Shown here: piece by piece, positions 8,863-17,587 of the stretch
Numbering within the stretch: position 1 is the stretch's first letter
How the letters are laid out: each line of letters begins with the position of its first letter
DNA from: Gammaproteobacteria bacterium
Lineage (GTDB): Bacteria; Pseudomonadota; Gammaproteobacteria; SZUA-229
NCBI GenBank assembly: GCA_026995045.1
Contig: JALWPK010000187.1
Location: forward strand, 1-54,930
Direction: 5' to 3'
DNA: 54,930 nucleotides
Notes under the pieces: generated by a model
Database searches by the model: none
Told to the model about the DNA's origin: nothing
The model's input: the letters and a program-made list of their open reading frames with translations, nothing else
Translations under genes and position numbers: made by a program

Positions 8863-9645
8863 TCAGCATTGCGCCTGCTGGTGCAGATCGTTCAGCAGGT
8901 CGCAGTCGAGGAAGCGGCGCCCGCCGGCATCGCCGGCAAGCACGGTAAACGGGTCATCCGGCTCGCCCATGTGATCAAGCACAATGGCGGCGTCGGTGAA
9001 GTCGTGGTCAGCGGTATAGTCATTGATGGTGACCACGGTGGTCAGCCCTGCGCCGCGTGAGGACTGAATGCCGTTGCCGGAATCCTCAAACGCAAGGCAG
9101 GCGTCGGCGGGCAGTTGCATGGTTTGCAGGGCGTAATCATAAATATCCGGCGCCGGTTTTTTGGCTGGCGCAATATCGCCGGCGGCAATCACTTCAAACC
9201 AGTCAATCGACTCGCGCCCCAGGGTATGTTCCAGCAGGCTGGTGACGTTCTCCGGCGTGGTGGTGGTGGCAATCGCCAGCCGCAGGCCGCGTTCACGCGC
9301 TTCGCGCAGCAGCCGCTCGACGCCGGTGCGCAACGGAATCGCGCCAGTGGCTAACAGCCCGGTGTAATGCCGGGTTTTGGCCTGATGCAACCGGGGAATC
9401 AACTGGTCGAGGCGCTGCTTGAAATCATCCGGAATATTTTTCGCCTCGGCATGGTTGTCGTAATAATGACGCATGCGCTCCTTGCCGCCGGTCACCGACA
9501 GCAGTTCGCCATAAACAGGCGCATCCCAATGCCAGCCAATGCCAAACTCGTCAAAAGCGGCATTGAAGGCCATACGATGGCCGTCGCGCTCGGTGTCGGC
9601 CAGAGTGCCGTCCACGTCAAAAATCAGGGCTTGCAAGTTACTCAT
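8863..9645 (-). CDS. cbbY: CbbY-type HAD phosphatase
   Basis: This 260-residue haloacid-dehalogenase-type phosphatase has motif I FDVDGTLADTE, motif II ATTTTPEN, motif III Lys in APAKKPAPDIY and motif IV FEDSGNG. The cap sequence SVTGGKERMRHY is the hallmark of CbbY, which dephosphorylates xylulose-1,5-bisphosphate, a misfire inhibitor of Rubisco. No Rubisco gene lies nearby, so the link to carbon fixation is inferred from family resemblance only. The start ATG at 9645 directly precedes motif I. It is divergent from the dehydrogenase at 9730. Confidence 0.83.
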   Translation of the reverse strand: MSNLQALIFDVDGTLADTERDGHRMAFNAAFDEFGIGWHWDAPVYGELLSVTGGKERMRHYYDNHAEAKNIPDDFKQRLDQLIPRLHQAKTRHYTGLLATGAIPLRTGVERLLREARERGLRLAIATTTTPENVTSLLEHTLGRESIDWFEVIAAGDIAPAKKPAPDIYDYALQTMQLPADACLAFEDSGNGIQSSRGAGLTTVVTINDYTADHDFTDAAIVLDHMGEPDDPFTVLAGDAGGRRFLDCDLLNDLHQQAQC

Positions 9646-9729
9646 AACAGATTTTGTGGCGGCGTTGCCGCTTGTTCAATTTAAATAGCCTGCGCATAAT
9701 GCCATTTTTGCCAGACAAAGACTATTGCG

Positions 9730-10620
9730 ATGAAACAGAACAAACCCGCAGTTGGCTGGATCGGCGCCGGTGTGATGGGCGCAGCGATGTGCGCGCATTT
9801 GCTCAAGGCCGGTTATGCGCTCAACCTGAACACGAGAACGCGCAGCAAGGCCGCATCGCTGGAACAGGCGGGCGCCCACTGGCGTGATGCGGCGGCGGAG
9901 GTGGCCTCTGTGAGCGATGTGGTGTTTGTGATGGTTGGCTCGCCGGACGATGTGCGCGCCGTGATGTTTGGCGAACAGGGAGTGTTTCATGGCCTGCGAC
10001 GAGGCGCGGTGATTGTCGACATGGGAACCACGCCGCCAAGCCTCAGCCGGGAAATCGCCAGCCGTGCAGAGCAACTGGGCGCCCGGGCCGTCGATGCGCC
10101 GGTTTCCGGCGGCGATATCGGCGCGCGTGAAGGGCGGCTGTCGATTATGGCGGGTGGCGATGCGGAAGTGGTGGAACAGCTGCAACCCCTGTTCAGCTGC
10201 ATGGGCAAGGCGCGTTATATGGGAGAGGCTGGCAGTGGCCAGCACACCAAAATGTGCAACCAGATAACGGTGGCCGGCGCCATGATTGGCGTCTGTGAAG
10301 CGCTGATCTACGCCGCTCGCGCCGGACTGGATGCAGACAGGATGGTGGAGGTGATTTCAAAAGGCGCGGCGGCATGCTGGACGCTGGATAACCTGGCGCC
10401 GCGAATCATCAACAACGATTTCGCGCCGGGTTTTATGGTTGATCACTTTATCAAGGATTTGGGCATTGCCCTGCGCGAGGCGGAAAACATGCAGCTTGAA
10501 CTGCCGGGCCTGCAACTGGCGCATCAACTGTATCGCAAGGTGTCGCAGGCAGGACATGGCTGCAGTGGCACACAAGCCCTGATTCACGCCTTGCGTGAAA
10601 GCGCTCAGGCTACAGAGTAA
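9730..10620 (+). CDS. NAD(P)-dependent beta-hydroxyacid dehydrogenase (3-hydroxyisobutyrate dehydrogenase family)
   Basis: The 296-residue protein has an N-terminal Rossmann domain (GWIGAGVMGAAMCAHLLKAG), the substrate-binding motif DAPVSGGDIGAREG near residue 119, and the catalytic Lys in SGQHTKMCNQ near 174. It also has the all-helical C-terminal domain with KDLGIALREAE. This matches the 3-hydroxyisobutyrate / tartronate semialdehyde / glyoxylate-succinic semialdehyde reductase group; the substrate cannot be set from sequence. Its last 11 bases overlap the convergent EAL gene at 10610. Confidence 0.88.
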   Translation: MKQNKPAVGWIGAGVMGAAMCAHLLKAGYALNLNTRTRSKAASLEQAGAHWRDAAAEVASVSDVVFVMVGSPDDVRAVMFGEQGVFHGLRRGAVIVDMGTTPPSLSREIASRAEQLGARAVDAPVSGGDIGAREGRLSIMAGGDAEVVEQLQPLFSCMGKARYMGEAGSGQHTKMCNQITVAGAMIGVCEALIYAARAGLDADRMVEVISKGAAACWTLDNLAPRIINNDFAPGFMVDHFIKDLGIALREAENMQLELPGLQLAHQLYRKVSQAGHGCSGTQALIHALRESAQATE

Positions 10621-11446
10621 CCAGAAAAGGCAGCAACATGTGTACAGTTAGAGGGCGAGAAATGTGATAGCCCTGTAGCTGGTGGCAACCCATCTGCTGT
10701 AATCGGTTGAATTGCGAGACGGTTTCGATTCCTTCCGCGACAATCTTCAGTTTCATCTCCTGGGCAATATCGATTAGGTGTTTCACCAGAATTCTGAAAC
10801 GGTTGCCTGGCTCCATGTTGTTGATGAAACTCTTGTCGATTTTGATTGTATCGATATTCAGTTTGCACAGATTGGACAAAGGGGAAAAGCCGGTACCGAA
10901 ATCATCAAGACAGATATTGGCGCCCAGGGTTGTAAAGGTTTTGCAGAAAGCAGCAATTTTTTTACAATCCTTCATATTGACACTCTCAGTGATTTCAAAT
11001 TCAAAATCTGAAAGCTGCAAACCGTTCGCATGACAAATTCTGATTAACTGATTGGTGTGAAAAATATTTTCACATTCACTGGCGGTTATATTGACAGCAA
11101 TCTTCAGTTTGCCATTGTGGTGCTTGCGTAGCCAGATCAGATCCTTGCAACATTGCTCGAATACCCACATATCCATATCAAAAATCACGCCGTGTTCGAT
11201 TGCAGTGTCAATAAATCCCTCAGGGTGCAGCAGGCCGGCTCCTGGTTTTTTCCAGCGCACCAGGGCTTCTACAATATTGACCTCACCTGTCTCGACGCAA
11301 TACCGGGGTTGATAGTGAACTTTTAGTTCGTTATTTCGGATTGCATCGCGCAAGGCTTTTTCAGGCGGCCTGGTAGGGGTTTTCCTGTATTCACTGGTGG
11401 TAGTGTGATAGGTGCGGATATTTGCCGGATAGGTGGGTGTATACAT
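10610..11446 (-). CDS. Stand-alone EAL domain c-di-GMP phosphodiesterase
   Basis: The 278-residue protein is a bare EAL domain after a short variable N-terminus. The catalytic set looks complete: VEALVRW, Asn in AVNIT, FEITE, DDFGTGFSPL, IKIDKSF, AEGIET and LQGYH. It should be able to cleave c-di-GMP to pGpG. Start ATG 11446 is supported by an AGGGGAA site upstream. It is paralogous to the EAL genes at 6971 and 45338, sharing the WVFEQCCKDL stretch with the first. It lies 75 bases beyond the stop of the DUF5666 gene, on the same strand, so it may be the distal member of that unit. Confidence 0.9.
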   Translation of the reverse strand: MYTPTYPANIRTYHTTTSEYRKTPTRPPEKALRDAIRNNELKVHYQPRYCVETGEVNIVEALVRWKKPGAGLLHPEGFIDTAIEHGVIFDMDMWVFEQCCKDLIWLRKHHNGKLKIAVNITASECENIFHTNQLIRICHANGLQLSDFEFEITESVNMKDCKKIAAFCKTFTTLGANICLDDFGTGFSPLSNLCKLNIDTIKIDKSFINNMEPGNRFRILVKHLIDIAQEMKLKIVAEGIETVSQFNRLQQMGCHQLQGYHISRPLTVHMLLPFLVTL

Positions 11447-11521
11447 GATTGTTCCCCTTTGTTTGTAATTTATACTGCCTGAAGCAGGCACATCCCTGTG
11501 TATGGATTCCTGTTGCTCCTG

Positions 11522-12973
11522 TTATGGACGCTGGAGTTCGACTTCGTCTGCAATGCCGTCAGTCACACCGGCACTCAGTTTGTCCTTGATCTTGATTAGG
11601 CTGACGCCGTTTGTTGTTTCGCCAATCAGGTCGAGATGACCATTGATGTAGGCGCTATTGTTGATGTCACGAAACACGGTAGCATTGTTAACTGCCATGG
11701 TGATGCCGAGCAAGGTAATGGAAGCGCCCTGTGACTGGTTGTCGACCACGGCTTGCAGGATAGTGTCATCAAGTGTATCGATGCGTACCCGGGTCGCAAT
11801 CACTGTGTCATTGTCACTTTCGATGCCACGCACTCTAAGGAACTGGCCATCGAGGTTGGCAATTGCCTGGGCAAAACTCTCGGTTGCCTGTTTGTTGTCC
11901 ATACGTGTGCTGGTGTCGACTACAACGGTAATAGTTTGCCCGTTAACGGTAAGATCGAAGCTGGTGGCAGTCGGGTTGGAGGCCATCGCCTGAATTCTGA
12001 CCTCACCGGCGCGCAACTGGAGTTTGCTAGCATTCAGCACACCGTTTGATATGGCGCCCTCTACTTCGACTTTCATGCCGGAGTGAAGCGCCAGATTTGC
12101 AGGGGTTGTCACAGCGCTGTTGGCATTGACGGCTTGGCCATCCACATCAAAGTCACTGGTGTCCGCAAAGCGGGTAATGATGCCTTCGATTTCTACTTCC
12201 GCGCCTTCGTCCAGATTGTTGTCTTCAAGTTTGACCAGCGTGGCGGTGAAGGTCGTATCGGTGGCATTAGTCAGGTTGCCCTTGACTTCGACAAACTGGC
12301 CATCTGCCAGTCCACCTGGCGCCTGGCTCAGGTCAGCGTTATTTGCATCAATACTGAGTGTTGTGTTACCAATGGACAGGGTGAATGTGTTCGCAACCAG
12401 GTTGGAAATAATGCCTTTAGCTTCAACTTGATTACCCATAACAAACACGCCTTTTTTCACTGCGGCGGTGGCGCGCAGGTTGCCAGCGTCATCGAAGAAG
12501 CCGCTGATCTGATATTCATCATTCTGGCTCAGGGTGTTATAGCTTGCCCCTGCACCCACAAAGACGGTGTCAACAGCGTTAAAGATAACCGGCACGCCGA
12601 GAATGGCGCAGGTTTTGTTTTCCAGATCGGCATCTTCCGTGCAGGCGCTGCTGATCGGTCCTTCCAGCTGATCTTCGAATTCCACGCGGGTGGCGGTTCC
12701 GGTAACGCCATCCGGGTTGACTGTGCCGCTGACCTTGACGCGCATGCCAACAACAAGGTCGTCCTGGCTGCCGCTCACGCCTTCGATATCAAAGCTGGCG
12801 CTGTTGGTTTCAAATTCGACGCCGTTGACAAAAATGCTGCCAAAGCCGGTGACAGAACCGCTGGAAATAAAGCCGCTGCCACCGATGCCAGCCAGGCCAC
12901 CGCCTCCACCGCAGGCAACCAGAGTGGTAGTGATGGCGGCTGCCAGTGTGGTTTTTTGCATAATGGTTTTCAT
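11522..12973 (-). CDS. DUF5666 repeat lipoprotein
   Basis: The 483-residue protein starts with a lipoprotein signal peptide (lipobox LVAC, Cys at residue 21) followed by a Gly-rich segment. It carries several repeated DUF5666-type small beta domains, each around 60-75 residues with a VEVEG or VKVSG core (for example near residues 78, 225, 255 and 302). The family-typical opening GSVTGFGSIFVNGVEFET is present. Function is unknown. The repeated OB-like strands suggest a binding or surface role, which is inference. The start overlaps the stop of the DUF6502 gene by ATGA, showing translational coupling. Confidence 0.85.
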   Translation of the reverse strand: MKTIMQKTTLAAAITTTLVACGGGGGLAGIGGSGFISSGSVTGFGSIFVNGVEFETNSASFDIEGVSGSQDDLVVGMRVKVSGTVNPDGVTGTATRVEFEDQLEGPISSACTEDADLENKTCAILGVPVIFNAVDTVFVGAGASYNTLSQNDEYQISGFFDDAGNLRATAAVKKGVFVMGNQVEAKGIISNLVANTFTLSIGNTTLSIDANNADLSQAPGGLADGQFVEVKGNLTNATDTTFTATLVKLEDNNLDEGAEVEIEGIITRFADTSDFDVDGQAVNANSAVTTPANLALHSGMKVEVEGAISNGVLNASKLQLRAGEVRIQAMASNPTATSFDLTVNGQTITVVVDTSTRMDNKQATESFAQAIANLDGQFLRVRGIESDNDTVIATRVRIDTLDDTILQAVVDNQSQGASITLLGITMAVNNATVFRDINNSAYINGHLDLIGETTNGVSLIKIKDKLSAGVTDGIADEVELQRP

Positions 12974-13785
12974 GAGAGTTCCTCCCTGTCGGGGTCTTGT
13001 TCGTAGTAGAAAATTGCGAGGCTGACATAACGAGTGTCGGCTTGTTCGCTGTCGGTTTGATGTTCGCTTAGCCAGCTGTCGAAATTCTCCAGTAGAGCCT
13101 GCGAATGTTTGCGCACATATCGGTTGAATTCGGGCAGTGCATTGGCGTCGACGCCATGCATGGACACTTTACGCTGAAAGTAGCGGTTAGCTTCATCACA
13201 GGTGAGATTGTGATCGATGGTGTTGATAAGTTCGTTGGTGTCGGCGCCCAGAATATTGAGAATGTCTTCAGAATCGTTGCCGGGCACATAGGCGTGTTTC
13301 ACCAGATGTACAAAGCCGTCGATGGTTTTCACACAGCCGGCGGCTTCCAGTGTTTTCAGCATGGCCTTGGTCGGAATGTCGCCGCTGTATTCCTTGACGA
13401 GGCGGGCGAAAGAGTTATCGCCGTTTTCAATGGGCAGCGCCAGTGCGATATTTTCATCGGAGCTGAAACGGCGGTCATTGAGCCAGCCACTGATGACTCG
13501 CGTGGCGCGGTTGTAGCGTGTGGAGCCTGTGTTGGTTTCGTCAGTCTTGTTCTGCTCCAGCAACCGCTTCACTTCCTTGCGCGACAGGCCGGTTTGGGCG
13601 GACACGCTGGAAATCGTGGCTTTTTCGTGTTTATAGGCCGCTTCACTGAATGCTTCGTCGACGTAGGCCTTGCGAACCAGCTCTTCGAAGTTGCCGCAGG
13701 CGACGCCGTTACGCAGCATGATTCTGGCCAGTGGGCGCAGAATCCTGAGTACAGCGGATGTCAGAATGTGATTTTGTGTTTTCAT
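12970..13785 (-). CDS. DUF6502 family protein, probable HTH regulator
   Basis: The 271-residue protein matches DUF6502, with the N-terminal sequence VLRILRPLARIMLRNGVACGNF. A helix-turn-helix-like stretch, SSVSAQTGLSRKEVKRLL, lies near residue 55 and resembles MarR/GntR-type readers, so a DNA-binding role is inferred. DUF6502 genes are commonly found beside DUF5666 genes, and the two overlap by four bases here. The start ATG 13785 precedes the conserved N-terminus. A near-consensus promoter lies immediately upstream with almost no leader, and inverted half-sites overlap it. The last residues are acidic and poorly conserved-looking. Confidence 0.8.
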   Translation of the reverse strand: MKTQNHILTSAVLRILRPLARIMLRNGVACGNFEELVRKAYVDEAFSEAAYKHEKATISSVSAQTGLSRKEVKRLLEQNKTDETNTGSTRYNRATRVISGWLNDRRFSSDENIALALPIENGDNSFARLVKEYSGDIPTKAMLKTLEAAGCVKTIDGFVHLVKHAYVPGNDSEDILNILGADTNELINTIDHNLTCDEANRYFQRKVSMHGVDANALPEFNRYVRKHSQALLENFDSWLSEHQTDSEQADTRYVSLAIFYYEQDPDREELS

Positions 13786-13792
13786 GGTTGGG

Positions 13793-13835
13793 ATGATATT
13801 CCCAAAATAACCGGAGGTCAATATATTTTTGGGAA
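13793..13835 (-). promoter_or_regulatory. Promoter with a palindromic operator for the DUF6502-DUF5666 operon
   Basis: On the minus strand, TTGACC (13816-13821) and TATCAT (13793-13798) form a -35/-10 pair with a 17-base spacer. A perfect inverted repeat overlaps it: TTCCCAAAA at 13799-13807, inside the spacer, and TTTTGGGAA at 13827-13835, upstream of the -35. The predicted transcription start falls next to the ATG at 13785, so the mRNA may be leaderless. The position of the repeat suggests repression, perhaps by the DUF6502 protein itself. Confidence 0.6.
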
Positions 13836-13989
13836 AAAAAGCCTAAAACCGACGAACGGTCATTTTTTAGGGTTCTCTACTGATAAACGGTCTTTTTTCA
13901 ACGGCCTGTTAAGGTGCAGCCCCACCTGCTGTGGCAGAATAGCCGCTCTGTTTACCTCCTGACCCGCTACACCGCTCGCAGGAACCATT

Positions 13990-15753
13990 TTGGACTGGTC
14001 TTACATCATTCGCATCGCCCGCCAGCATCGCGGCGCGCTTGTCAAAGCCAATCTCATCGCCATCATGGCGGCATTGCTGAGCGTGCCGGTGCCGCTGCTG
14101 ATGCCGTTACTGGTCGATGAGGTGCTGTTGCAGCAGCCCGCCGTGATTGTGCAAACGCTTCACCGTATTTTCCCGGCAGAATGGCAGGGGCCGGTGTTCA
14201 CTATCGCTGTGGTGATGCTGGCGTCCATGCTGTTGCGTTTGTCCTCGTTGTTGCTGACGGTGTTGCAGACAAGGCAGTTCGCCATTGTGGCGAAAGACAT
14301 CAGCTATCGCATTCGCAAAAAGCTGCTGGCGCATTTGCAAAAAATCTCGATGGCGGAATATGAAACCCTGGGTTCGGGCGCGGTGACCTCGCATTTCGTC
14401 ACCGATGTGAATGCGATTGATGATTTTCTCGGCAACACGCTGAGCAAGTTTGTGGTGTCGGTGCTGACCGTGGTGGGCGTGGCGGCGGTGTTGTTGTGGA
14501 TGCACTGGCAGCTGGCGCTGTTCATCCTGCTGATGAATCCGGTGGTGATTTATTTCACCATGGTGATGGGCAAGAAGGTCAAGCTGCTGAAGAAAAACGA
14601 AAACCGCGCGTTTGAAATTTTTCAGCAGGCGTTGTCGGAAACGCTGGACGGTATTCAGCAGATTCGCGCCAGTAATCGCGAAAAACATTATCTCGGCAAG
14701 GTCGCCGCTCGCGCCGCGCAACTCAAACAACATATGATTGCCTATGGCTGGAAAAGCGACGCCGCCAACCGGTTGTCGTTTTTTATCTTTTTGATGGGCT
14801 TCGAGCTGTTCCGCGCCATCAGTATGGTGATGGTGGTGTTCACCAACCTGAGCATCGGCGAAATGTTCGCCGTGTATGCCTATTTGTGGTTCATGATGAC
14901 GCCGGTGCAGGAAATTCTTGGTATTCAATACAGCCTGTACACAGCGAACGCGGCGTTGGAGCGAATCAACCGCCTGCTGGCGCGCAGGCGAGAGCCGGTC
15001 TACCCACACGAAGTCAACCCGTTCGCCGCCAAGCATACCGTCAGCCTGCGGGTGGAGGATGTCAGTTTTTCCTACGATGACGATTTGAAAGTGCTGGATG
15101 GCGTGTCACTGCACATTGCTGAAGGCGAACGCGTGGCGCTGGTCGGCGCCAGTGGCGGCGGCAAGTCGACGCTGGTGCAGGTAATACTGGGGCTGTATCC
15201 GCCGCAGCAGGGTGATATTTGTTTTGACGATGTCAGCATCCGGCGCATTGGCCTGGATGTGGTGCGCGAGCATGTCGCCACCGTGTTGCAACACCCGGCG
15301 ATGTTCAATGACAGTGTGCGCGAAAACCTGACGCTGGGGCGCGACATTGATGATAACGCCATCTGGCGGGCGTTGGAGATTGCGCAGATGCGGGAGGTGG
15401 TCGAGCAGATGCCGGATGGACTCGACACCATTATCGGCCGCAGCGGCGTTCGCCTGTCCGGCGGCCAGCGCCAGCGCATCGCCATTGCGCGCATGATTCT
15501 GTCCGACCCCAAAGTGGTGATTCTGGATGAAGCCACCTCGTCGCTGGACACCGACACCGAGGCGCGCCTGCACCAGGCCATGCGCGAATTTTTGCGCGAG
15601 CGCACCACGTTGATTATCGCCCACCGGCTCAGCGCGGTGAAACAGGCCAACCGCGTGCTGGTGTTCGATGGTGGTAGAATCATCGACGAAGGGGGTCACG
15701 ATGAACTGATTTCGCGTGACGGACTTTACCGCGACCTGTATGGAGCATCATGA
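13990..15753 (+). CDS. ABC transporter, fused membrane and ATPase domains (MsbA-like exporter)
   Basis: The 587-residue half-transporter has six membrane helices (about residues 1-310) and one nucleotide-binding domain. The latter has Walker A GASGGGKST near 387, Q-loop VLQHPAMFN, signature LSGGQ near 488, Walker B VVILDEATSS and the switch His in IAHRLSA. It would function as a homodimer that exports a lipid, peptide or drug. The start TTG at 13990 is supported by AGGA about seven bases upstream. Its stop overlaps the ATG of the next gene by four bases, so it is translated together with an outer-membrane protein. Confidence 0.9.
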   Translation: MDWSYIIRIARQHRGALVKANLIAIMAALLSVPVPLLMPLLVDEVLLQQPAVIVQTLHRIFPAEWQGPVFTIAVVMLASMLLRLSSLLLTVLQTRQFAIVAKDISYRIRKKLLAHLQKISMAEYETLGSGAVTSHFVTDVNAIDDFLGNTLSKFVVSVLTVVGVAAVLLWMHWQLALFILLMNPVVIYFTMVMGKKVKLLKKNENRAFEIFQQALSETLDGIQQIRASNREKHYLGKVAARAAQLKQHMIAYGWKSDAANRLSFFIFLMGFELFRAISMVMVVFTNLSIGEMFAVYAYLWFMMTPVQEILGIQYSLYTANAALERINRLLARRREPVYPHEVNPFAAKHTVSLRVEDVSFSYDDDLKVLDGVSLHIAEGERVALVGASGGGKSTLVQVILGLYPPQQGDICFDDVSIRRIGLDVVREHVATVLQHPAMFNDSVRENLTLGRDIDDNAIWRALEIAQMREVVEQMPDGLDTIIGRSGVRLSGGQRQRIAIARMILSDPKVVILDEATSSLDTDTEARLHQAMREFLRERTTLIIAHRLSAVKQANRVLVFDGGRIIDEGGHDELISRDGLYRDLYGAS

Positions 15754-16271
15754 ATATGCCAGCAAACACCCTGATAAAAACATCGCTGAGTTGTGCAATT
15801 CTCACGGTGGCAGCGTTGCCGGTTCCGGCCGCGCAGGCGGGGGCGTTCGACAAGGGGCGCAAAAATATTTCTGTCGTGGTCGGCTCCGGCTCGGCGTTTC
15901 GCGGCGCCTACACCGTGGTCGGCGTCGGCATCGACTATTTGATAGCCGATGGGCTGCAACTGGGTGTCGATGCACAGGGCTGGTTCGGCGACAGCCCGAA
16001 AATTTATAAAATCAGTCCGCAACTGAGCTACGTGTTCAGCCGTAAAAGCGAGCTGAAACCCTATGCCGGCGGTTTTTACCGCAAAACCTACATCGAAAAC
16101 CTGCAGGATCTGGAATCCGCCGGTTTCCGCGTTGGCGCCTATTTCAACAACGGCAACGGTTACCAGATGGGGCTGGGTTATGTCTACGAAACCTATCTCA
16201 ACTGCGAATCCGCTATCTACAGCGACTGCACCACCAGCTATCCGGAAGTGGTGATGTCGATTTCTTTATAG
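15750..16271 (+). CDS. Putative small outer-membrane beta-barrel protein
   Basis: The 173-residue protein has a signal peptide (cleavage after AAQAG or nearby), alternating hydrophobic strands with aromatic girdles (for example LQLGVDAQGWFG, LKPYAGGFYRKTYIE) and a hydrophobic C-terminal strand (VVMSISL). An eight-strand barrel is a reasonable prediction. Two cysteines ten residues apart near the C-terminus (NCESAIYSDC) could form a disulfide in an exposed loop. It overlaps the ABC exporter gene by ATGA, so the two may act on the same cargo. No named family is recognised with certainty. Confidence 0.7.
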   Translation: MNMPANTLIKTSLSCAILTVAALPVPAAQAGAFDKGRKNISVVVGSGSAFRGAYTVVGVGIDYLIADGLQLGVDAQGWFGDSPKIYKISPQLSYVFSRKSELKPYAGGFYRKTYIENLQDLESAGFRVGAYFNNGNGYQMGLGYVYETYLNCESAIYSDCTTSYPEVVMSISL

Positions 16272-16417
16272 CCCCAGAATATTGAAATAGCTGGTCAATA
16301 GTGGGTAGCTATGTGCGCAATAGTTAATAAATATTCGCTAATATACTAATATTTTGTAAAATACTGTCATCCGATAGCTTTTAACAATATTCCGTTTTCA
16401 CATACAGGATGACAGAC

Positions 16418-17446
16418 ATGAAAAAATCACTTCTCAGCATGATTCTGGCCGGCGCCGTCAGCGCACCGCTGCAAGCCGCCGACTGGCAGGCTTTGCCCGA
16501 TGTGGCGCCGGCTCCGAAAGATAACCCCACCACACAGGCCAAGGTTGAACTGGGCAAAAAGCTGTACATGGATCCGCGCTTTTCCTCCACCGGCACGGTG
16601 TCCTGTAACTCCTGTCACAACGTGATGGAAGGCGGCGATGACAGCCGTCCAACCTCAATGGGCGTGCATGGCAAAACCGGTGGACGCAACGCGCCGACTG
16701 TATGGAATTCCGCCTTCCATTCCGTCCAGTTCTGGGATGGCCGCGCCAACCTGCTGGAAGACCAGGCCAAGGGCCCGGTGGCCAACCCGGTGGAAATGGG
16801 GATGAAAGATGTGGAAACCGCGATGGAGCGTGTGCGCAGGATTCCCGGTTACAAAGCCGAGTTCGAAAAAGTGTTTGGCAAGGATGGCATGACCGTGGAC
16901 AATGCCGCCAAAGCGGTCGCCGCTTTCGAGCGCACCCTGATTACGCCCAACAGCCCGTATGACCGCTTCGTCAAGGGCGACAAAACGGCGTTGAGCGCGC
17001 AACAGCAACGCGGCATGGAAAAATTTGCCGCCACCGGTTGTACCAGCTGTCATTCCGGCGCGGCGTTCAATGGCCCGAAAATGCCGTTTGGTCAGGGTTT
17101 TTACGCCAAATTCCCGACCTTCAGCGATAATGACTATGTCAAAAAATACAATCTGATGGCGGACAAGGGTCGTGAAGAAGCCACCGGCAAGGCCGCCGAT
17201 GCGCACATGTTCCGCGTGCCGACGCTGCGCAACATCACCGACACCGCGCCGTACTTCCACAACGGTTCGGTCAATGACCTCGGCGAAGCGGTGCGCGTGA
17301 TGGCGAAAACCCAGCTCAACGAGGACTTGTCCGATGAGGATGTGGCCGATATCGTCGCCTTCCTGTCATCGCTCACCGGCGAGTATCCGCAAATCACCAT
17401 GCCGCGACTGCCGGCGACAAAAGGAACCAGTATTCTGGTGCAATAA
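16418..17446 (+). CDS. ccpA: Diheme cytochrome c peroxidase
   Basis: The 342-residue periplasmic protein has a signal peptide ending in LQAADW and two c-type heme sites, CNSCH near residue 66 and CTSCH near 209. It has the typical DGRANLLEDQAKGPVANPVEMG segment and the FRVPTLRNITDTAPYFHNG motif of the peroxidase/MauG family. It reduces hydrogen peroxide to water with electrons from small cytochromes. ATG 16418 has AGGA eight bases upstream and is preferred to ATG 16409. The upstream 140 bases are AT-rich and likely hold the promoter. A hairpin terminator follows. Confidence 0.93.
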   Translation: MKKSLLSMILAGAVSAPLQAADWQALPDVAPAPKDNPTTQAKVELGKKLYMDPRFSSTGTVSCNSCHNVMEGGDDSRPTSMGVHGKTGGRNAPTVWNSAFHSVQFWDGRANLLEDQAKGPVANPVEMGMKDVETAMERVRRIPGYKAEFEKVFGKDGMTVDNAAKAVAAFERTLITPNSPYDRFVKGDKTALSAQQQRGMEKFAATGCTSCHSGAAFNGPKMPFGQGFYAKFPTFSDNDYVKKYNLMADKGREEATGKAADAHMFRVPTLRNITDTAPYFHNGSVNDLGEAVRVMAKTQLNEDLSDEDVADIVAFLSSLTGEYPQITMPRLPATKGTSILVQ

Positions 17447-17457
17447 ATGGCAATAAC

Positions 17458-17487
17458 GGGAGCTTAACAGCCTGTTAAGCTCCCTTT
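17458..17487 (+). terminator. Terminator after cytochrome c peroxidase
   Basis: GGGAGCTTAAC (17458-17468) pairs perfectly with GTTAAGCTCCC (17474-17484) around a 5-base loop and is followed by TTT. It closes the monocistronic peroxidase unit. Confidence 0.75.
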
Positions 17488-17587
17488 CGCCGTTTTCCGC
17501 CGGAAAATGATCTGGCTTAATCAAGGCTTCATGGCGGTGTGATAGTATCGCCGCTGACCAATCAAACCGAACCAACCGGAGACTCCC

